64,000 bases of DNA from Arthrobacter zhaoxinii (GTDB taxonomy: Bacteria; Actinomycetota; Actinomycetes; Actinomycetales; Micrococcaceae). The notes below the pieces were generated by a model. It saw only the letters and a list, made by a program, of their open reading frames with translations. It made no database searches and had not been told where the DNA came from. The translations under genes were made by a program, and so were the position numbers. Below are positions 17,346 to 25,801 of the stretch, in pieces (position 1 is the stretch's first letter; every line of letters begins with the position of its first letter). The stretch lies in NCBI RefSeq assembly GCF_024385505.1, contig NZ_JANFLT010000005.1, forward strand, positions 186,001 to 250,000, written 5' to 3'.

Positions 17346-18374
17346 ATGACCACCCCTCCCACAAAGCCCGTGGTGCTGCTTCGGCCAGCACCCCAAAAGC
17401 GCGACAGGATCTTCACTCCTGCAGCTTTGAACGCGCTCAACAACATGTTTACCGTCATCGATTTGGAAGATGCCGCCGATGAAAGAGCCTTCGATGAGCA
17501 TCTACCGGAGGCTTTCGCGATCATTGGACAACCCGACCTCGGCGCAGAGCGGCTGTCCAGGGCGAGCCAATTGAAGGCCCTCATCAATGTGGAAGGAAAC
17601 TTTTTCCCCAACGTGGACTACGCCGCCGCTTTCTCCCGAGGCATCCGAGTGCTCGGATGCGGATCTGCATACTCCCAGGCAGTGGCCGAGTACTCCCTAG
17701 GACTCGCCATCGACCTTGCCCGGGGAATCAGTCAACAGGACGGCGCGATGCGCGCGGGTTGCGAGAAGTACGTAAGTGAGTCGAACACCGGCGCGGTTCT
17801 CCTGCACCGAGCGACCGTGGGGATCCTCGGGTACGGGAACCTAGGACGAAGCCTGCACCGCCTGCTGCAGCCCTTCCACAACACCGTTCGCATTTACGAT
17901 CCCTGGCTACCGAGCGCGGTTATCGAAGACACGGGTGGGATCGCTTCCACTTTGGAGGAAACCCTGTCCTCTAGCCAGTTCGTCTATGTCTTCGCGACCG
18001 CGACCGAGGACAGTACTCACCTCCTCGATGGTCCTGCCCTTGACCTGCTACCCCAGGGTGCGCGGCTGATCCTAGTAAGCCGGGCCGCGGTGGTAGATTA
18101 CGATGCGCTTCTCGAGCGGCTCGCCGCGGGCCGGTTACTTGCGGCTATCGACGTATGGCCTGTGGAACCAGTGCCCGAAGACACCCCATTCAGGAGTCTC
18201 AAAAACACGATCCTTTCCCCACATCGTGCAGGCGGAATCACCCAGGCCTTTGAATCGATCGGGCAGATGGTGGTCGATGACCTCACCCTCATGGCACGAG
18301 GTCTCGCTCCGGTACGCCTGCAGGCAGCAGCACCGGAGCTGGTGGGTCGTTACCGCAACAAGCCCGTTACCTGA
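17346..18374 (+). CDS. D-isomer-specific 2-hydroxyacid dehydrogenase family protein
   Basis: The 342-residue protein shows the NAD-binding motif VGILGYGNLGRS (GYGNLG at 162-167) and the catalytic triad of the family: Arg246 in SRAAVVD, Glu274 in WPVEPVPEDTPF and His293 in SPHRAGG. Such enzymes interconvert 2-oxoacids and D-2-hydroxyacids with NAD(P)H, as in glyoxylate, hydroxypyruvate, phosphoglycerate or sugar-acid metabolism. It follows the HAD gene and converges with the SorC-type regulator, its 3' end 18 bases from that gene's stop. Its presence suggests that the imported sugar is partly oxidised to, or yields, a hydroxyacid. Substrate unknown. Confidence 0.87.
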   Translation: MTTPPTKPVVLLRPAPQKRDRIFTPAALNALNNMFTVIDLEDAADERAFDEHLPEAFAIIGQPDLGAERLSRASQLKALINVEGNFFPNVDYAAAFSRGIRVLGCGSAYSQAVAEYSLGLAIDLARGISQQDGAMRAGCEKYVSESNTGAVLLHRATVGILGYGNLGRSLHRLLQPFHNTVRIYDPWLPSAVIEDTGGIASTLEETLSSSQFVYVFATATEDSTHLLDGPALDLLPQGARLILVSRAAVVDYDALLERLAAGRLLAAIDVWPVEPVPEDTPFRSLKNTILSPHRAGGITQAFESIGQMVVDDLTLMARGLAPVRLQAAAPELVGRYRNKPVT

Positions 18375-18392
18375 CCCAACGAAAATGCCCGT

Positions 18393-19385
18393 TCAGGTGA
18401 GGCGCGGGGGCTCGAGGAGTTGGCGGGCTACCTCGGAATCCGTGATGAGGACGTTGACCCAGCCGCCACTGATCGCTCCTCGGATGGCATCAAGCTTCCG
18501 CATCCCGCCGGCTACTCCAATCCGGCGGGGTATGCGAAGCATTGCCTCGGAGTTGATGGAAACCATTCGTTCTTCGATTGCTGAGTTCATCGGTGCTCCG
18601 TCGATATCGAAGTAACGCAGACAGATCTCTCCGACCGCACCGGAATCCAAGAGCGCTTTCTCCTCGTGGGGGGTCAAGGCGTTACCGCTTGCCTGCCACA
18701 GGGGTGAAGCGGGGAACGTGCCGATCCCGACCAGCGATGTGTTGACTCGGTTCCAGGCTTCCGCGGTGCTCGCGACAGCGGGATCAGCAAGGAACGCCTG
18801 ACGGATCTCGTGGTTTGCGACCAGACCAGGCGCGGCCATATAGAACGGTTTTGCGGAAGTCAGTTCCGCAAGATGTGACACCAATCGGGTTGCCTGAATC
18901 TGCGCCTGTGGGCTACCCACCCCTCCGATCATCTGAATCACTTGGCTGAGGACCTTGCGGGGCCGGGACCGCATCGCCTCCACCGTTTGCAGCAGCGTCG
19001 TGCTCCAGCTGGAGATGCCGACGACGTCGTCGACTTCGATGGTCGTTTCCAAGTAGGTCGCCGCGCAGGACCCCAAACGCATCCCCAGGGAGGCGTCGTT
19101 CACCATGTCCGCGACGACGACTTCCCGCAACCCGTATTTTTCCTCCAGAGCCTTCTCCAAGCCGACGTAGATGCCTGGCGGTTGCACCACCGAGGTGCGA
19201 ACGATTCCAAGATCCGCAGCGAGCTTTAGACAGCGCGACACCCTGGCTTGGGATAGGTTCAACCGACTCGAGATGTCCGCCTGAGCCAGCCTCTCCTCGT
19301 GGTACAGAACGGCGATCTTCGTGAGTAACCGTAGCTGATCCGGGCTTGCCATCGAGAGCGATACTGGGTCGATTGGGGGTGTCAT
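18393..19385 (-). CDS. SorC/DeoR-type sugar-binding transcriptional regulator
   Basis: The 330-residue protein has an N-terminal helix-turn-helix (LAQADISSRLNLSQARVSRCL, about 33-53) and a long C-terminal sugar-phosphate-binding domain of the SorC type. The latter has GISSWSTTLLQTVEAM and later GAVGEICLRYFDIDG and VAGGMRKLDAIRGAI. Members bind phosphorylated sugars and usually control an adjacent catabolic operon. It is divergent from the ABC transporter operon across a 304-base gap, the classic place for such control. GGAAGG precedes the ATG at 19385 by nine bases. The inducer is probably the phosphorylated product of the PfkB kinase in the operon, which is an inference. Confidence 0.9.
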   Translation of the reverse strand: MTPPIDPVSLSMASPDQLRLLTKIAVLYHEERLAQADISSRLNLSQARVSRCLKLAADLGIVRTSVVQPPGIYVGLEKALEEKYGLREVVVADMVNDASLGMRLGSCAATYLETTIEVDDVVGISSWSTTLLQTVEAMRSRPRKVLSQVIQMIGGVGSPQAQIQATRLVSHLAELTSAKPFYMAAPGLVANHEIRQAFLADPAVASTAEAWNRVNTSLVGIGTFPASPLWQASGNALTPHEEKALLDSGAVGEICLRYFDIDGAPMNSAIEERMVSINSEAMLRIPRRIGVAGGMRKLDAIRGAISGGWVNVLITDSEVARQLLEPPRLT

Positions 19386-19689
19386 GCATGGATTCCTTCC
19401 GGAGGGCCTGCTTGTTCACTGAATATATATCCAAGCTTGATTATGCTCGGTCAGTTGGCCCTATAACGACGTTTGACGCGGTGGCCGAGTGGTGGCGAGA
19501 CCACCCTATCCATCACTCCCGAGAACCTCCTTTGAATGCATATTCAGGCGTGACTAATCGTTACAGGAGATTGCCGTTCAGCCCTTTTTTCGTCCCCGCA
19601 GACTCATAGACTCCGAGCACCACATTAACTTCAGCATGGAGGTTCCGGAAGGAATTTTTCGGCTGACCAACCCGTCCCAGGGAGAGAAA
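19386..19689. promoter_or_regulatory. Divergent control region of the sugar operon with TGAATAT half-sites
   Basis: The gap between the regulator and the transporter operon is AT-richer than its surroundings. It has TGAATATATAT at 19420-19430 and a spaced inverted repeat TGAAT-GCAT-ATTCA at 19533-19546. The reverse strand of the latter reads TGAATATGCATTCA, so the two sites share TGAATAT. They are candidate SorC-type operators. AGGGAGAGAAA just before 19690 is the ribosome-binding site of the binding-protein gene. Confidence 0.4.
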
Positions 19690-20790
19690 ATGAAGTCAAC
19701 GAAGACAGCATCACCTGGACCGAAGATCGCCGGGGCCTTGTCGATCCTTGCATTCTCATTTGTCCTGTCCGGTTGCGGGGAGGCCGCTCCCACTTCATCT
19801 GGAGGGGGCTCCAGTGCAGGAGCAGCCGAAGGAACATCCTGCTCTGTGGATGGTGAGCCTTTCAGCACCGATGATGCCGAGGACAGCATCGAATACACCG
19901 AGCTGGAGAGCACCCTCGGAGCTGTGCCTGAAGCGCCCGATGGAACCCAGATCGGTTCCATCATGAAATTCCTCGGCAACCAGTACTGGGTTGCCCTGTC
20001 CGAGGGGCAAACGGCCGCCGCGGAGCAGTACGGGGTCGACGTAGAGGTTCAGGCTGCAGCGACGGAGTCGGACCAAGTCGGACAGTTGAACTCCGCGGAG
20101 ACCATGCTGCAGAAGAAGTACACGATGCTCGTTTCCCCCCAGACGGACACCAACCTCTGCCCAGCCGTAGAAAAAGCAGAGCAACAGGATCTCCTCGTCG
20201 TGAACGTCAACGACGCTGTGCTGCCCGGGGCTAAGCAGTGGGTGGGGCCTAACCAGCGACAGAACGGCGTCAATGCTGCAGAATTCGTCCTCGAATCCGC
20301 GGACGAGGGCGCGCAGGTCGCAGTTATCGAAGGCCAAGCCGGCGTCTACGCCGCCAAACAGCGCACCGAAGGTTTCACTACGACTGCCGAGGAGGGTGGT
20401 CTCGAAGTGGTCGCCAGCATCCCCGGGGACTGGGACATCGCAAAGGCACGCGACGCCGCCACCACCATCATCAGTCAGTACCCAGACATTACAGCCATCT
20501 ACGCCAACAACGACGGCATGGCCCTTGGAGTAGCCGAGGCCGTCAACGCTGCCGGCAAGAAGGGCGAGATCATGGTCATCGGCACAGACGGCGTCGAGGC
20601 CGCCTATGACGCCATTCGCGCCGGCGACCTCACCGCGACGGTCGATTCCTACCCTTACCTTACCGGTCAGGTGTCCGTGAATGTCGCCCTGCGCATTCTC
20701 GGCGGACAGGACGTCCCCCGCGCTGTATACACGCCTCAAGCGCTCATCACCTCCGAGAACGTCGACGATGCTCCCCCCGCGCTCGACTGA
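19690..20790 (+). CDS. ABC sugar transporter, substrate-binding lipoprotein
   Basis: The 366-residue protein starts MKSTKTASPGPKIAG and has a lipoprotein signal peptide ending LSGC, with Cys29 as the lipidated residue. The mature part follows the periplasmic-binding-protein fold of the ribose/xylose group (family Peripla_BP_4): GSIMKFLGNQYWVALSEGQTAAAEQYG, then VSPQTDTNLCPAVEKA, AVIEGQAGVYAAKQRTEGF and VIGTDGVEAAYDAI. An in-frame ATG at 19636 is less likely because the lipoprotein start has the better ribosome-binding site. It should capture the sugar outside the membrane and deliver it to the permease. The two hinge lobes appear complete. Confidence 0.92.
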   Translation: MKSTKTASPGPKIAGALSILAFSFVLSGCGEAAPTSSGGGSSAGAAEGTSCSVDGEPFSTDDAEDSIEYTELESTLGAVPEAPDGTQIGSIMKFLGNQYWVALSEGQTAAAEQYGVDVEVQAAATESDQVGQLNSAETMLQKKYTMLVSPQTDTNLCPAVEKAEQQDLLVVNVNDAVLPGAKQWVGPNQRQNGVNAAEFVLESADEGAQVAVIEGQAGVYAAKQRTEGFTTTAEEGGLEVVASIPGDWDIAKARDAATTIISQYPDITAIYANNDGMALGVAEAVNAAGKKGEIMVIGTDGVEAAYDAIRAGDLTATVDSYPYLTGQVSVNVALRILGGQDVPRAVYTPQALITSENVDDAPPALD

Positions 20791-20834
20791 CCTGCCCTCC
20801 GCAGGCCCTGCCAACCAGGAGAAAGTTCCTTAGC

Positions 20835-21854
20835 ATGACACTCCCCATCAAAGAACCGGCGCCAGCAGTGCAGGCCAGCCGCGGCGCATCGGCCCTCACA
20901 AAGCGTGCCTCCCGGATCCCCGACTTTGCTAACAACCGCATCCTCGGCGTCATCTTCGCCCTGATCGTCACCTTCGCCGTCTTCACGGCGCTCGTGCCGT
21001 CCTTCCTGAGCATTTCCAACCTTCTAGAGATGGGCGTCCAGTCAGCCATCATTGCGATTATCGCGCTCGGCATGACTCTCGTGATCGTCACCGGCGGCAT
21101 TGATCTCTCGGTCGGTTCCATCGTGGGCTTGGTCAGCGTCATCTGTGCCGCGAACCTCGACATGTGGGGCGCCTTCCCGACGATCATCGCCGGCATCATC
21201 CTCGGTGCCGTGCTCGGCTTCATCAACGGCAGCCTCTCGGCCGTGTTCTCCCTCGAGTCCTTCGTGGTTACCCTGGCAACCCTCAACGTGTATCGCGGAC
21301 TGGCGTTCCTCTATACGGATGGGTTGCCAATCTTTGGCCTTGACCAAGGGTTTCGGAACATCCTCAGCGGAACGACTGGGAGCATCCCCAACCCAATCAT
21401 CCTGCTCGTGGCCGTGACGGTAATCTGCTATCTAATCCTCAACCGTTCCAAGCTCGGTGTTCACCTTAAGGCCGTTGGCACCAATGCCGACGCCTCATTG
21501 AAAAGCGGCATCGCGGTTAAACGCACGAAAGTCTCCGCTTTCGTCATAGCCGGCGGACTCGCAGGCCTTGCATCGGTCCTTTTGATTAGCCGTATCGGCG
21601 CCGCCGAGCCCATCTCCGGCACCGGCTACGAGCTCACGGTCATAGCCGCCGTTGTCGTCGGTGGCACCAGTCTCATGGGCGGGCGTGCCTCAATCGTCGG
21701 AACGGTCCTCGGGGCGCTGCTCCTCGGGTCCATCCGGACCGGACTCACGCTGCTAAATGTCAACCCGTTCTTCCAGCTCCTCATCACCGGCCTTATCATC
21801 CTCCTCGCGGTCCTCGTCGACCGCGCTGCATCACGAACGAAAGCGAAGCGCTAA
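20835..21854 (+). CDS. ABC sugar transporter, permease (RbsC type)
   Basis: The 339-residue membrane protein of the BPD_transp_2 (ribose/xylose/branched amino acid) family has about eight to ten hydrophobic helices. GMTLVIVTGGIDLSVGSIVGL and VVGGTSLMGGRASIVGTVLGALLLG are the conserved family segments, the latter near the ATPase contact. It forms the channel for the sugar bound by the upstream lipoprotein. A single permease gene is present, so it probably works as a homodimer. Its TAA overlaps the following isomerase ATG (TAATG). Confidence 0.92.
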   Translation: MTLPIKEPAPAVQASRGASALTKRASRIPDFANNRILGVIFALIVTFAVFTALVPSFLSISNLLEMGVQSAIIAIIALGMTLVIVTGGIDLSVGSIVGLVSVICAANLDMWGAFPTIIAGIILGAVLGFINGSLSAVFSLESFVVTLATLNVYRGLAFLYTDGLPIFGLDQGFRNILSGTTGSIPNPIILLVAVTVICYLILNRSKLGVHLKAVGTNADASLKSGIAVKRTKVSAFVIAGGLAGLASVLLISRIGAAEPISGTGYELTVIAAVVVGGTSLMGGRASIVGTVLGALLLGSIRTGLTLLNVNPFFQLLITGLIILLAVLVDRAASRTKAKR

Positions 21855-22840
21855 TGTCCTCCGTCAAGTACTCCACCCGCGTGAACTCCTTCGCTCTGGG
21901 CAAAGGCAAGAAGCTGCCCACAGGCAACGAACCGATCCTGGAGCTCATCGCTCTGGCCGGTACCGTTCCAGGCCTGACCTCCCTCGAGCTGAACTACCCC
22001 GAGCATTTCAAGCACGACTCCTTGGAGGACATCAAAGAAGCAATTGAAAAGGCCGGACTGGATGTACCCGCACTCCAGCTCCGCTGGCCTTCACCGCGCT
22101 TCTCGAACGGCGCTTTCACGAACGCGGACGCCGAGATCCGCGCAGAAGCCGTCCAGATGGTCACCGAGGCCATCGATCTCTGCGCATCCTTCGGAGCCGA
22201 CCACGTTTTGCTCTGGCCTGCACATGACGGCTATGAATACCCCCTACAAATGGACTATACAAAGTCCTGGGTCTGGATGGTTCAAGGCCTCCAGGCTGTT
22301 GCTGACCACAATCCGGCGATCCGAGTTTCCATAGAGTACAAACCGGCCGACCCGCGAGGGCGGACCATCCTCAACACAACCGGCGCCGTCATGAACCTAA
22401 TCAGCGACACCAACCGGGCGAACGTTGGCGTGACCCTGGACTTCGGACACCTACTGATGGCACGGGAAAACCCGGCGCAGTCGGCGGCGATGTGCCTGCA
22501 GGCAGGGAAGCTCTTCGGGCTGCAGCTCAACGATTCCCATGGAGTTGCCGACGACGGGCTCATGGTGGGAAGTATCCACCTCGCCGAGACGATCGAGCTG
22601 GCGTACTACCTGATCCGCGAGGGTTACGCCGGCACATACTACTTCGATACCGACCCCGTTCGTGAGAACCCCGTAGAGGAGTGCGGCATGAATATCGTGC
22701 GCATGGGTGCCATTATCGAGATGGCACGCCTCCTCGTCAGGAACCATCCGAACCTGCCGACAGGTCGCGCCTTGGATTCCGCTCCCATTCTCTGGGAGAC
22801 AGTCATGGGGGGCAAATGGAACACAACCGTATCTGTGTAG
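21854..22840 (+). CDS. Sugar isomerase/epimerase, TIM barrel (xylose-isomerase-like)
   Basis: The 328-residue protein is an AP_endonuc_2/xylose-isomerase-like TIM barrel. Likely metal and substrate residues are in VSIEYKPADPRG (Glu161, Lys163), TLDFGHL (Asp196, His199), LQLNDSHG (Asn226, Asp227, His229) and YFDTDP (Asp265, Asp267). The EYKP and LNDSHG pattern recalls L-rhamnose isomerase and related ketose epimerases rather than classical xylose isomerase. It would isomerise or epimerise the imported sugar in the cytoplasm before phosphorylation by the next gene product. Start ATG overlaps the permease stop. The exact sugar cannot be told. Confidence 0.85.
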   Translation: MSSVKYSTRVNSFALGKGKKLPTGNEPILELIALAGTVPGLTSLELNYPEHFKHDSLEDIKEAIEKAGLDVPALQLRWPSPRFSNGAFTNADAEIRAEAVQMVTEAIDLCASFGADHVLLWPAHDGYEYPLQMDYTKSWVWMVQGLQAVADHNPAIRVSIEYKPADPRGRTILNTTGAVMNLISDTNRANVGVTLDFGHLLMARENPAQSAAMCLQAGKLFGLQLNDSHGVADDGLMVGSIHLAETIELAYYLIREGYAGTYYFDTDPVRENPVEECGMNIVRMGAIIEMARLLVRNHPNLPTGRALDSAPILWETVMGGKWNTTVSV

Positions 22841-23781
22841 CCGGATCCATCAACGTGGATCTAGTCGCGTACCTGGGCGATGCCCAGGACACGACCAGGT
22901 ACGCCGACGGGAGGGGCTTCCAAATGTCCGCGGGAGGCAAAAGCCTCAACACGGCCATGACTATCGCCGCCCTTACCCCCGTGCAGCTTCTTGGCAGAGT
23001 GGGGGAGGATGACTTCGGGGCTTTCATCGCCCGAACCGTCGCTACTGCCGGAATCGGCGTCAACTCCCTGATTTTCGATCCGGAGGCTGGGACCGGCATC
23101 GGACACGTAAGGGTAAGTGCGGCTGGGGAGTACGACACTGTCGTCATCCCGGGAGCAAATCATAACTTCGCCGCCGGGGACGTCGATCGTTTCCTCGAGA
23201 AGAACACTGCTCCGGACTATGCCGTGCTCAACCTCGAAGTTCCCCTCCCGACGGTGCGTCACGCCGCCCTGCGGTTCCGGGCTCTCGGCGCCACGGTGGT
23301 GTTGAACCTCTCACCCGTTCAGGATGGGGCGATGGAACTTCTGCCACTCGCGGATGTCGTTGTCCTGAACCGCGAGGAAGCCCAGCTCGTCCTCGGCCAA
23401 ACGGGTGAGAACGATTCAGACCAACTTCTGCAAGCGCTGCGGGACGCCGGGTCCCTCGCAGCCGTGCTCACTCTGGGATCGGAAGGGGCGGCTTACATAG
23501 ACGGCGTAGGCGGCACCGGACGAATCCACGGAACGCCCGCGAAAGTAGTTAATACCATCGGGGCCGGAGATACCTTTTTAGGCGCTTTTGTTGCCGGCCT
23601 CGCCTCCGGCCGTACCTTCGCTGAAGCTCTGATATACGCAGACACGGCAGGGCGGCTCGTTTGCGTTAAATCATCCTCCTACCTGGTCGGTACAGACCGC
23701 CCGGAGCTGGAGTACCTCACACGAACCTCGGGGCGTCTAACCGCTCCCGACTTGAAAGCATCGGAATCAACTCATGGCTGA
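22816..23781 (+). CDS. PfkB-family carbohydrate kinase (ribokinase-like)
   Basis: The 321-residue kinase begins MEHNRICVAGSINVDLVAYL. It has the ribokinase-family N-terminal signature with GGKSLNTAMTIAAL (40-53) and the C-terminal NTIGAGDTFLGAF, where Asp252 in GAGD is the catalytic base. It would phosphorylate the ketose made by the isomerase, trapping it in the cell and making a likely inducer for the SorC-type regulator. The ATG at 22816 lies inside the end of the isomerase gene, a 25-base overlap, and the end overlaps the ATPase gene by eight bases. No aldolase is present in the island, so the phosphorylated sugar presumably enters central metabolism elsewhere. Confidence 0.9.
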   Translation: MEHNRICVAGSINVDLVAYLGDAQDTTRYADGRGFQMSAGGKSLNTAMTIAALTPVQLLGRVGEDDFGAFIARTVATAGIGVNSLIFDPEAGTGIGHVRVSAAGEYDTVVIPGANHNFAAGDVDRFLEKNTAPDYAVLNLEVPLPTVRHAALRFRALGATVVLNLSPVQDGAMELLPLADVVVLNREEAQLVLGQTGENDSDQLLQALRDAGSLAAVLTLGSEGAAYIDGVGGTGRIHGTPAKVVNTIGAGDTFLGAFVAGLASGRTFAEALIYADTAGRLVCVKSSSYLVGTDRPELEYLTRTSGRLTAPDLKASESTHG

Positions 23782-24526
23782 GAACATGATCGAACTCATT
23801 GACGTTCAGAAGTACTTCGGCGGAGTCCACGCCCTTCGCGGAGTCTCCATACAGGTACCTACAGGACAGGTCTCCGCCATCATCGGAGACAATGGTGCAG
23901 GCAAGAGCACACTCATCAAATGCCTCTCGGGCATCCACCAACCCACCACCGGCCAAATCCTCGTCGACGGTGTCGCAGTTGACATTTCGTCTCCGCAGGC
24001 ATCACGCGATCTCGGTATCGAAACGGTCTACCAGGACCTCGCGGTCATTGACACCCTCAATGTCATGCAGAACCTCTACCTCTCGCGCGAGATCCGCACC
24101 GGAATTTGGCCTTTCCGACTCCTCAGCCATAAAAAGATGAAGACCGGGGCGAAGGAAATGCTGGCCCGTATCGGCAACACAACCCTCTCCCTCACGCAGG
24201 AGCTAGGAGGCATGTCCGGCGGACAGCGCCAAGCCGTAGCTATCTGCCGGGCTGTCGCATGGGGAGCGAAGACCGTGATCTTCGACGAACCGACCGCGGC
24301 TCTCGGCCCAAACGAAAGCGCAGAGGTTCACCGACTCATCAGGCAACTCCGTGAGCAAGGCATCACAGTCATCCTCATTAGTCACAACTTCGAGGAGGTC
24401 ATGGGCCTCGCGGACGTCATCTGGGTCATGCGCCAGGGACGCGCCATCGCCAGCAGAAGAGCCAGCGAGACTACAGGACGTGAACTCGTCACACTCCTCA
24501 CCGGCGCAGATATCTCTGCCGCATAA
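23774..24526 (+). CDS. ABC sugar transporter, ATP-binding protein (single domain)
   Basis: The 250-residue ATPase has Walker A GDNGAGKST (38-46), signature MSGGQRQAV (147-155), Walker B VIFDEPTAAL (168-177) and the H-loop ILISHNFEEV. It resembles half of RbsA/XylG, and single-domain forms such as FrcA are known for this family. It energises the permease at 20835. The gene is last in the operon, downstream of the kinase, an order that separates it from its permease. A strong hairpin follows. Confidence 0.93.
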   Translation: MAENMIELIDVQKYFGGVHALRGVSIQVPTGQVSAIIGDNGAGKSTLIKCLSGIHQPTTGQILVDGVAVDISSPQASRDLGIETVYQDLAVIDTLNVMQNLYLSREIRTGIWPFRLLSHKKMKTGAKEMLARIGNTTLSLTQELGGMSGGQRQAVAICRAVAWGAKTVIFDEPTAALGPNESAEVHRLIRQLREQGITVILISHNFEEVMGLADVIWVMRQGRAIASRRASETTGRELVTLLTGADISAA

Positions 24527-24542
24527 CCTTCAAGCGTCATGT

Positions 24543-24584
24543 GAGAACCCGTCTCGATCGCGGACATGGTCGAGGCGGGTTCTC
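24543..24584 (+). terminator. Hairpin terminator of the sugar operon
   Basis: A 15-bp stem, GAGAACCCGTCTCGA with TCGAGGCGGGTTCTC and one G-T pair, closes on a 12-base loop 16 bases after the ATPase stop. The T-run is weak, but the position fits an operon terminator. Confidence 0.65.
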
Positions 24585-24735
24585 CCTGTTCACTCGGAAC
24601 TGAACAGGTCTACTGGCCTAATTGCTCGCGGCCCCTTACCTGCTAGGCCTTTGGCTGCTTCGGTGTGGAGTCCCGTATCGATCTTCCCAGCCAGTCGAGT
24701 TGACCGAACAGGACGCCGTCGTCGGAATTCAAGGT

Positions 24736-24918
24736 GGGCGGAAAGGCACCGGAAATGCCGGCACCGGGGACCCGGCGTTACGGGTGAAGTTCGCCGGCGG
24801 CAAAACAAAACGCGGATAACCCTCGTGCCGGGCATTGCCCCGGTGCCCGCTTTTTGCGGCGGTCCTGTCCTCAACAGTGCCGTTTCGGGCTGCGGCACGC
24901 TCCTGCCGGTCCACCGGC
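24736..24918 (+). repeat. Right copy of the ~184-bp direct repeat (degV 3' remnant plus spacer)
   Basis: This copy includes the final DegV residues DPALRVKFAGGKTKRG and stop (to 24819), then the spacer to CCACCGGC. A one-base deletion upstream breaks the reading frame relative to the intact gene, so it is a non-coding remnant. It sits 49 bases before comEA, as the native degV-comEA spacer would. The stretch 24585-24735 before it holds nothing recognised. Confidence 0.92.
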
Positions 24919-24966
24919 GGGTTCACCGGAAACTCTCCGCCGGGCTGGTGATCCTAAGTTCTTCCC

Positions 24967-25791
24967 ATGGCACAGCATCGTTGGGAGACCGCCGATATTC
25001 ACGACATGGACGGTCCCGGTCCCGCTGACGAGGATCCTCCCGGACTGCGGCGCCGGTGGGCGTTTTCCCTGCCCGCAGCGGTGCTGGCGGTCTGTCTCCT
25101 GCTGGGGTGCGGGGCGGCGGTCGTGCTGCTCCGGGATCGAAGTCCCGTGCCGGTGGCCAGCATCGAGTTGTCCCCTCCTGCCAGCAGTGCCCCGGCGCCC
25201 GCCGACGGCGGCGGTAGTCCGGCGGCCACCGCGGCGCCCGGCCTGCCCTCTCCGGCACCGGTTCCGTCGCCCTCCCGGTCAGCGGGCCCGGGAGGAGAGG
25301 GCCAGACAGCACTGGTGGTGCATATAGCAGGAGCCGTGCAGCGCCCAGGGATCGTCCGGCTGCTGCCGGGCAGCCGAATTATCGATGCCGTTGATGCAGC
25401 CGGTGGAACGGTGGCTGACGCGGACCTCACCGCTGTGAACCTGGCGGCCCTGGCTGAGGACGGTGCAATGGTGATCGTTCCGCGGATCGGCGAAGCGCCG
25501 CCGACAGGCGGTGCGGACGGAGCAGACCCGGGCAGCACCTCCGCTGCGAAGGGTTCCGGTGTGCAGGGTCCCGGGCCGCCGGCCGACGGCGGGGCCACGG
25601 ACAGCATCAACCTGAATACCGCCGATTCCACTGAGCTGCAAACTCTGCCGAGGGTTGGGCCGGTTCTGGCCGAGCGGATCATTGCGTGGCGTACCGAGCA
25701 CGGAAGCTTCAGCCGGCCGGAGGATCTGGACGCCGTCCCCGGGATCGGCGAGGCCATGATGGCGGCGTTGCTCCCGTTGGTCACGGTCTAG
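24967..25791 (+). CDS. comEA: Competence protein ComEA (intact copy)
   Basis: The 274-residue protein has a cytoplasmic N-terminus, one membrane segment (about 32-55), a Pro/Ala/Ser-rich extracellular linker, an SLBB domain (VVHIAGAVQRPGIVRLLPGS, about 117-172) and a C-terminal helix-hairpin-helix pair (INLNTADSTELQTLPRVG to GIGEAMMAALLPL, 214-270). ComEA binds double-stranded DNA at the surface during natural transformation and hands it to ComEC. Normally comEC follows directly, but here only a broken comEC start follows and the full comEC lies 2.9 kb further on, behind a second, frameshifted comEA. This copy is the only one that can make a complete ComEA. Confidence 0.93.
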   Translation: MAQHRWETADIHDMDGPGPADEDPPGLRRRWAFSLPAAVLAVCLLLGCGAAVVLLRDRSPVPVASIELSPPASSAPAPADGGGSPAATAAPGLPSPAPVPSPSRSAGPGGEGQTALVVHIAGAVQRPGIVRLLPGSRIIDAVDAAGGTVADADLTAVNLAALAEDGAMVIVPRIGEAPPTGGADGADPGSTSAAKGSGVQGPGPPADGGATDSINLNTADSTELQTLPRVGPVLAERIIAWRTEHGSFSRPEDLDAVPGIGEAMMAALLPLVTV

Positions 25792-25801
25792 CGGACAGCG
25801 C

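Larger units (their letters stand above)
15669..24735. mobile_element. Sugar-catabolic genomic island between degV and comEA
   Basis: About 9.1 kb of catabolic genes interrupts an otherwise conserved leuS-degV-comEA-comEC order. It is bounded by the two copies of the degV 3' end. It carries a HAD hydrolase, a 2-hydroxyacid dehydrogenase, a SorC-type regulator and an ABC sugar operon. By eye, codon use in the island is less GC3-biased than in leuS or lepA. No integrase, transposase or tRNA site was found, so the insertion route is unknown: recombination after DNA uptake is as plausible as a mobile element. Confidence 0.7.

Noticed and set aside
15669-24735. Integrative element or prophage
   Set aside because: No integrase, transposase, tRNA or phage gene was found, so only the general term island is used.
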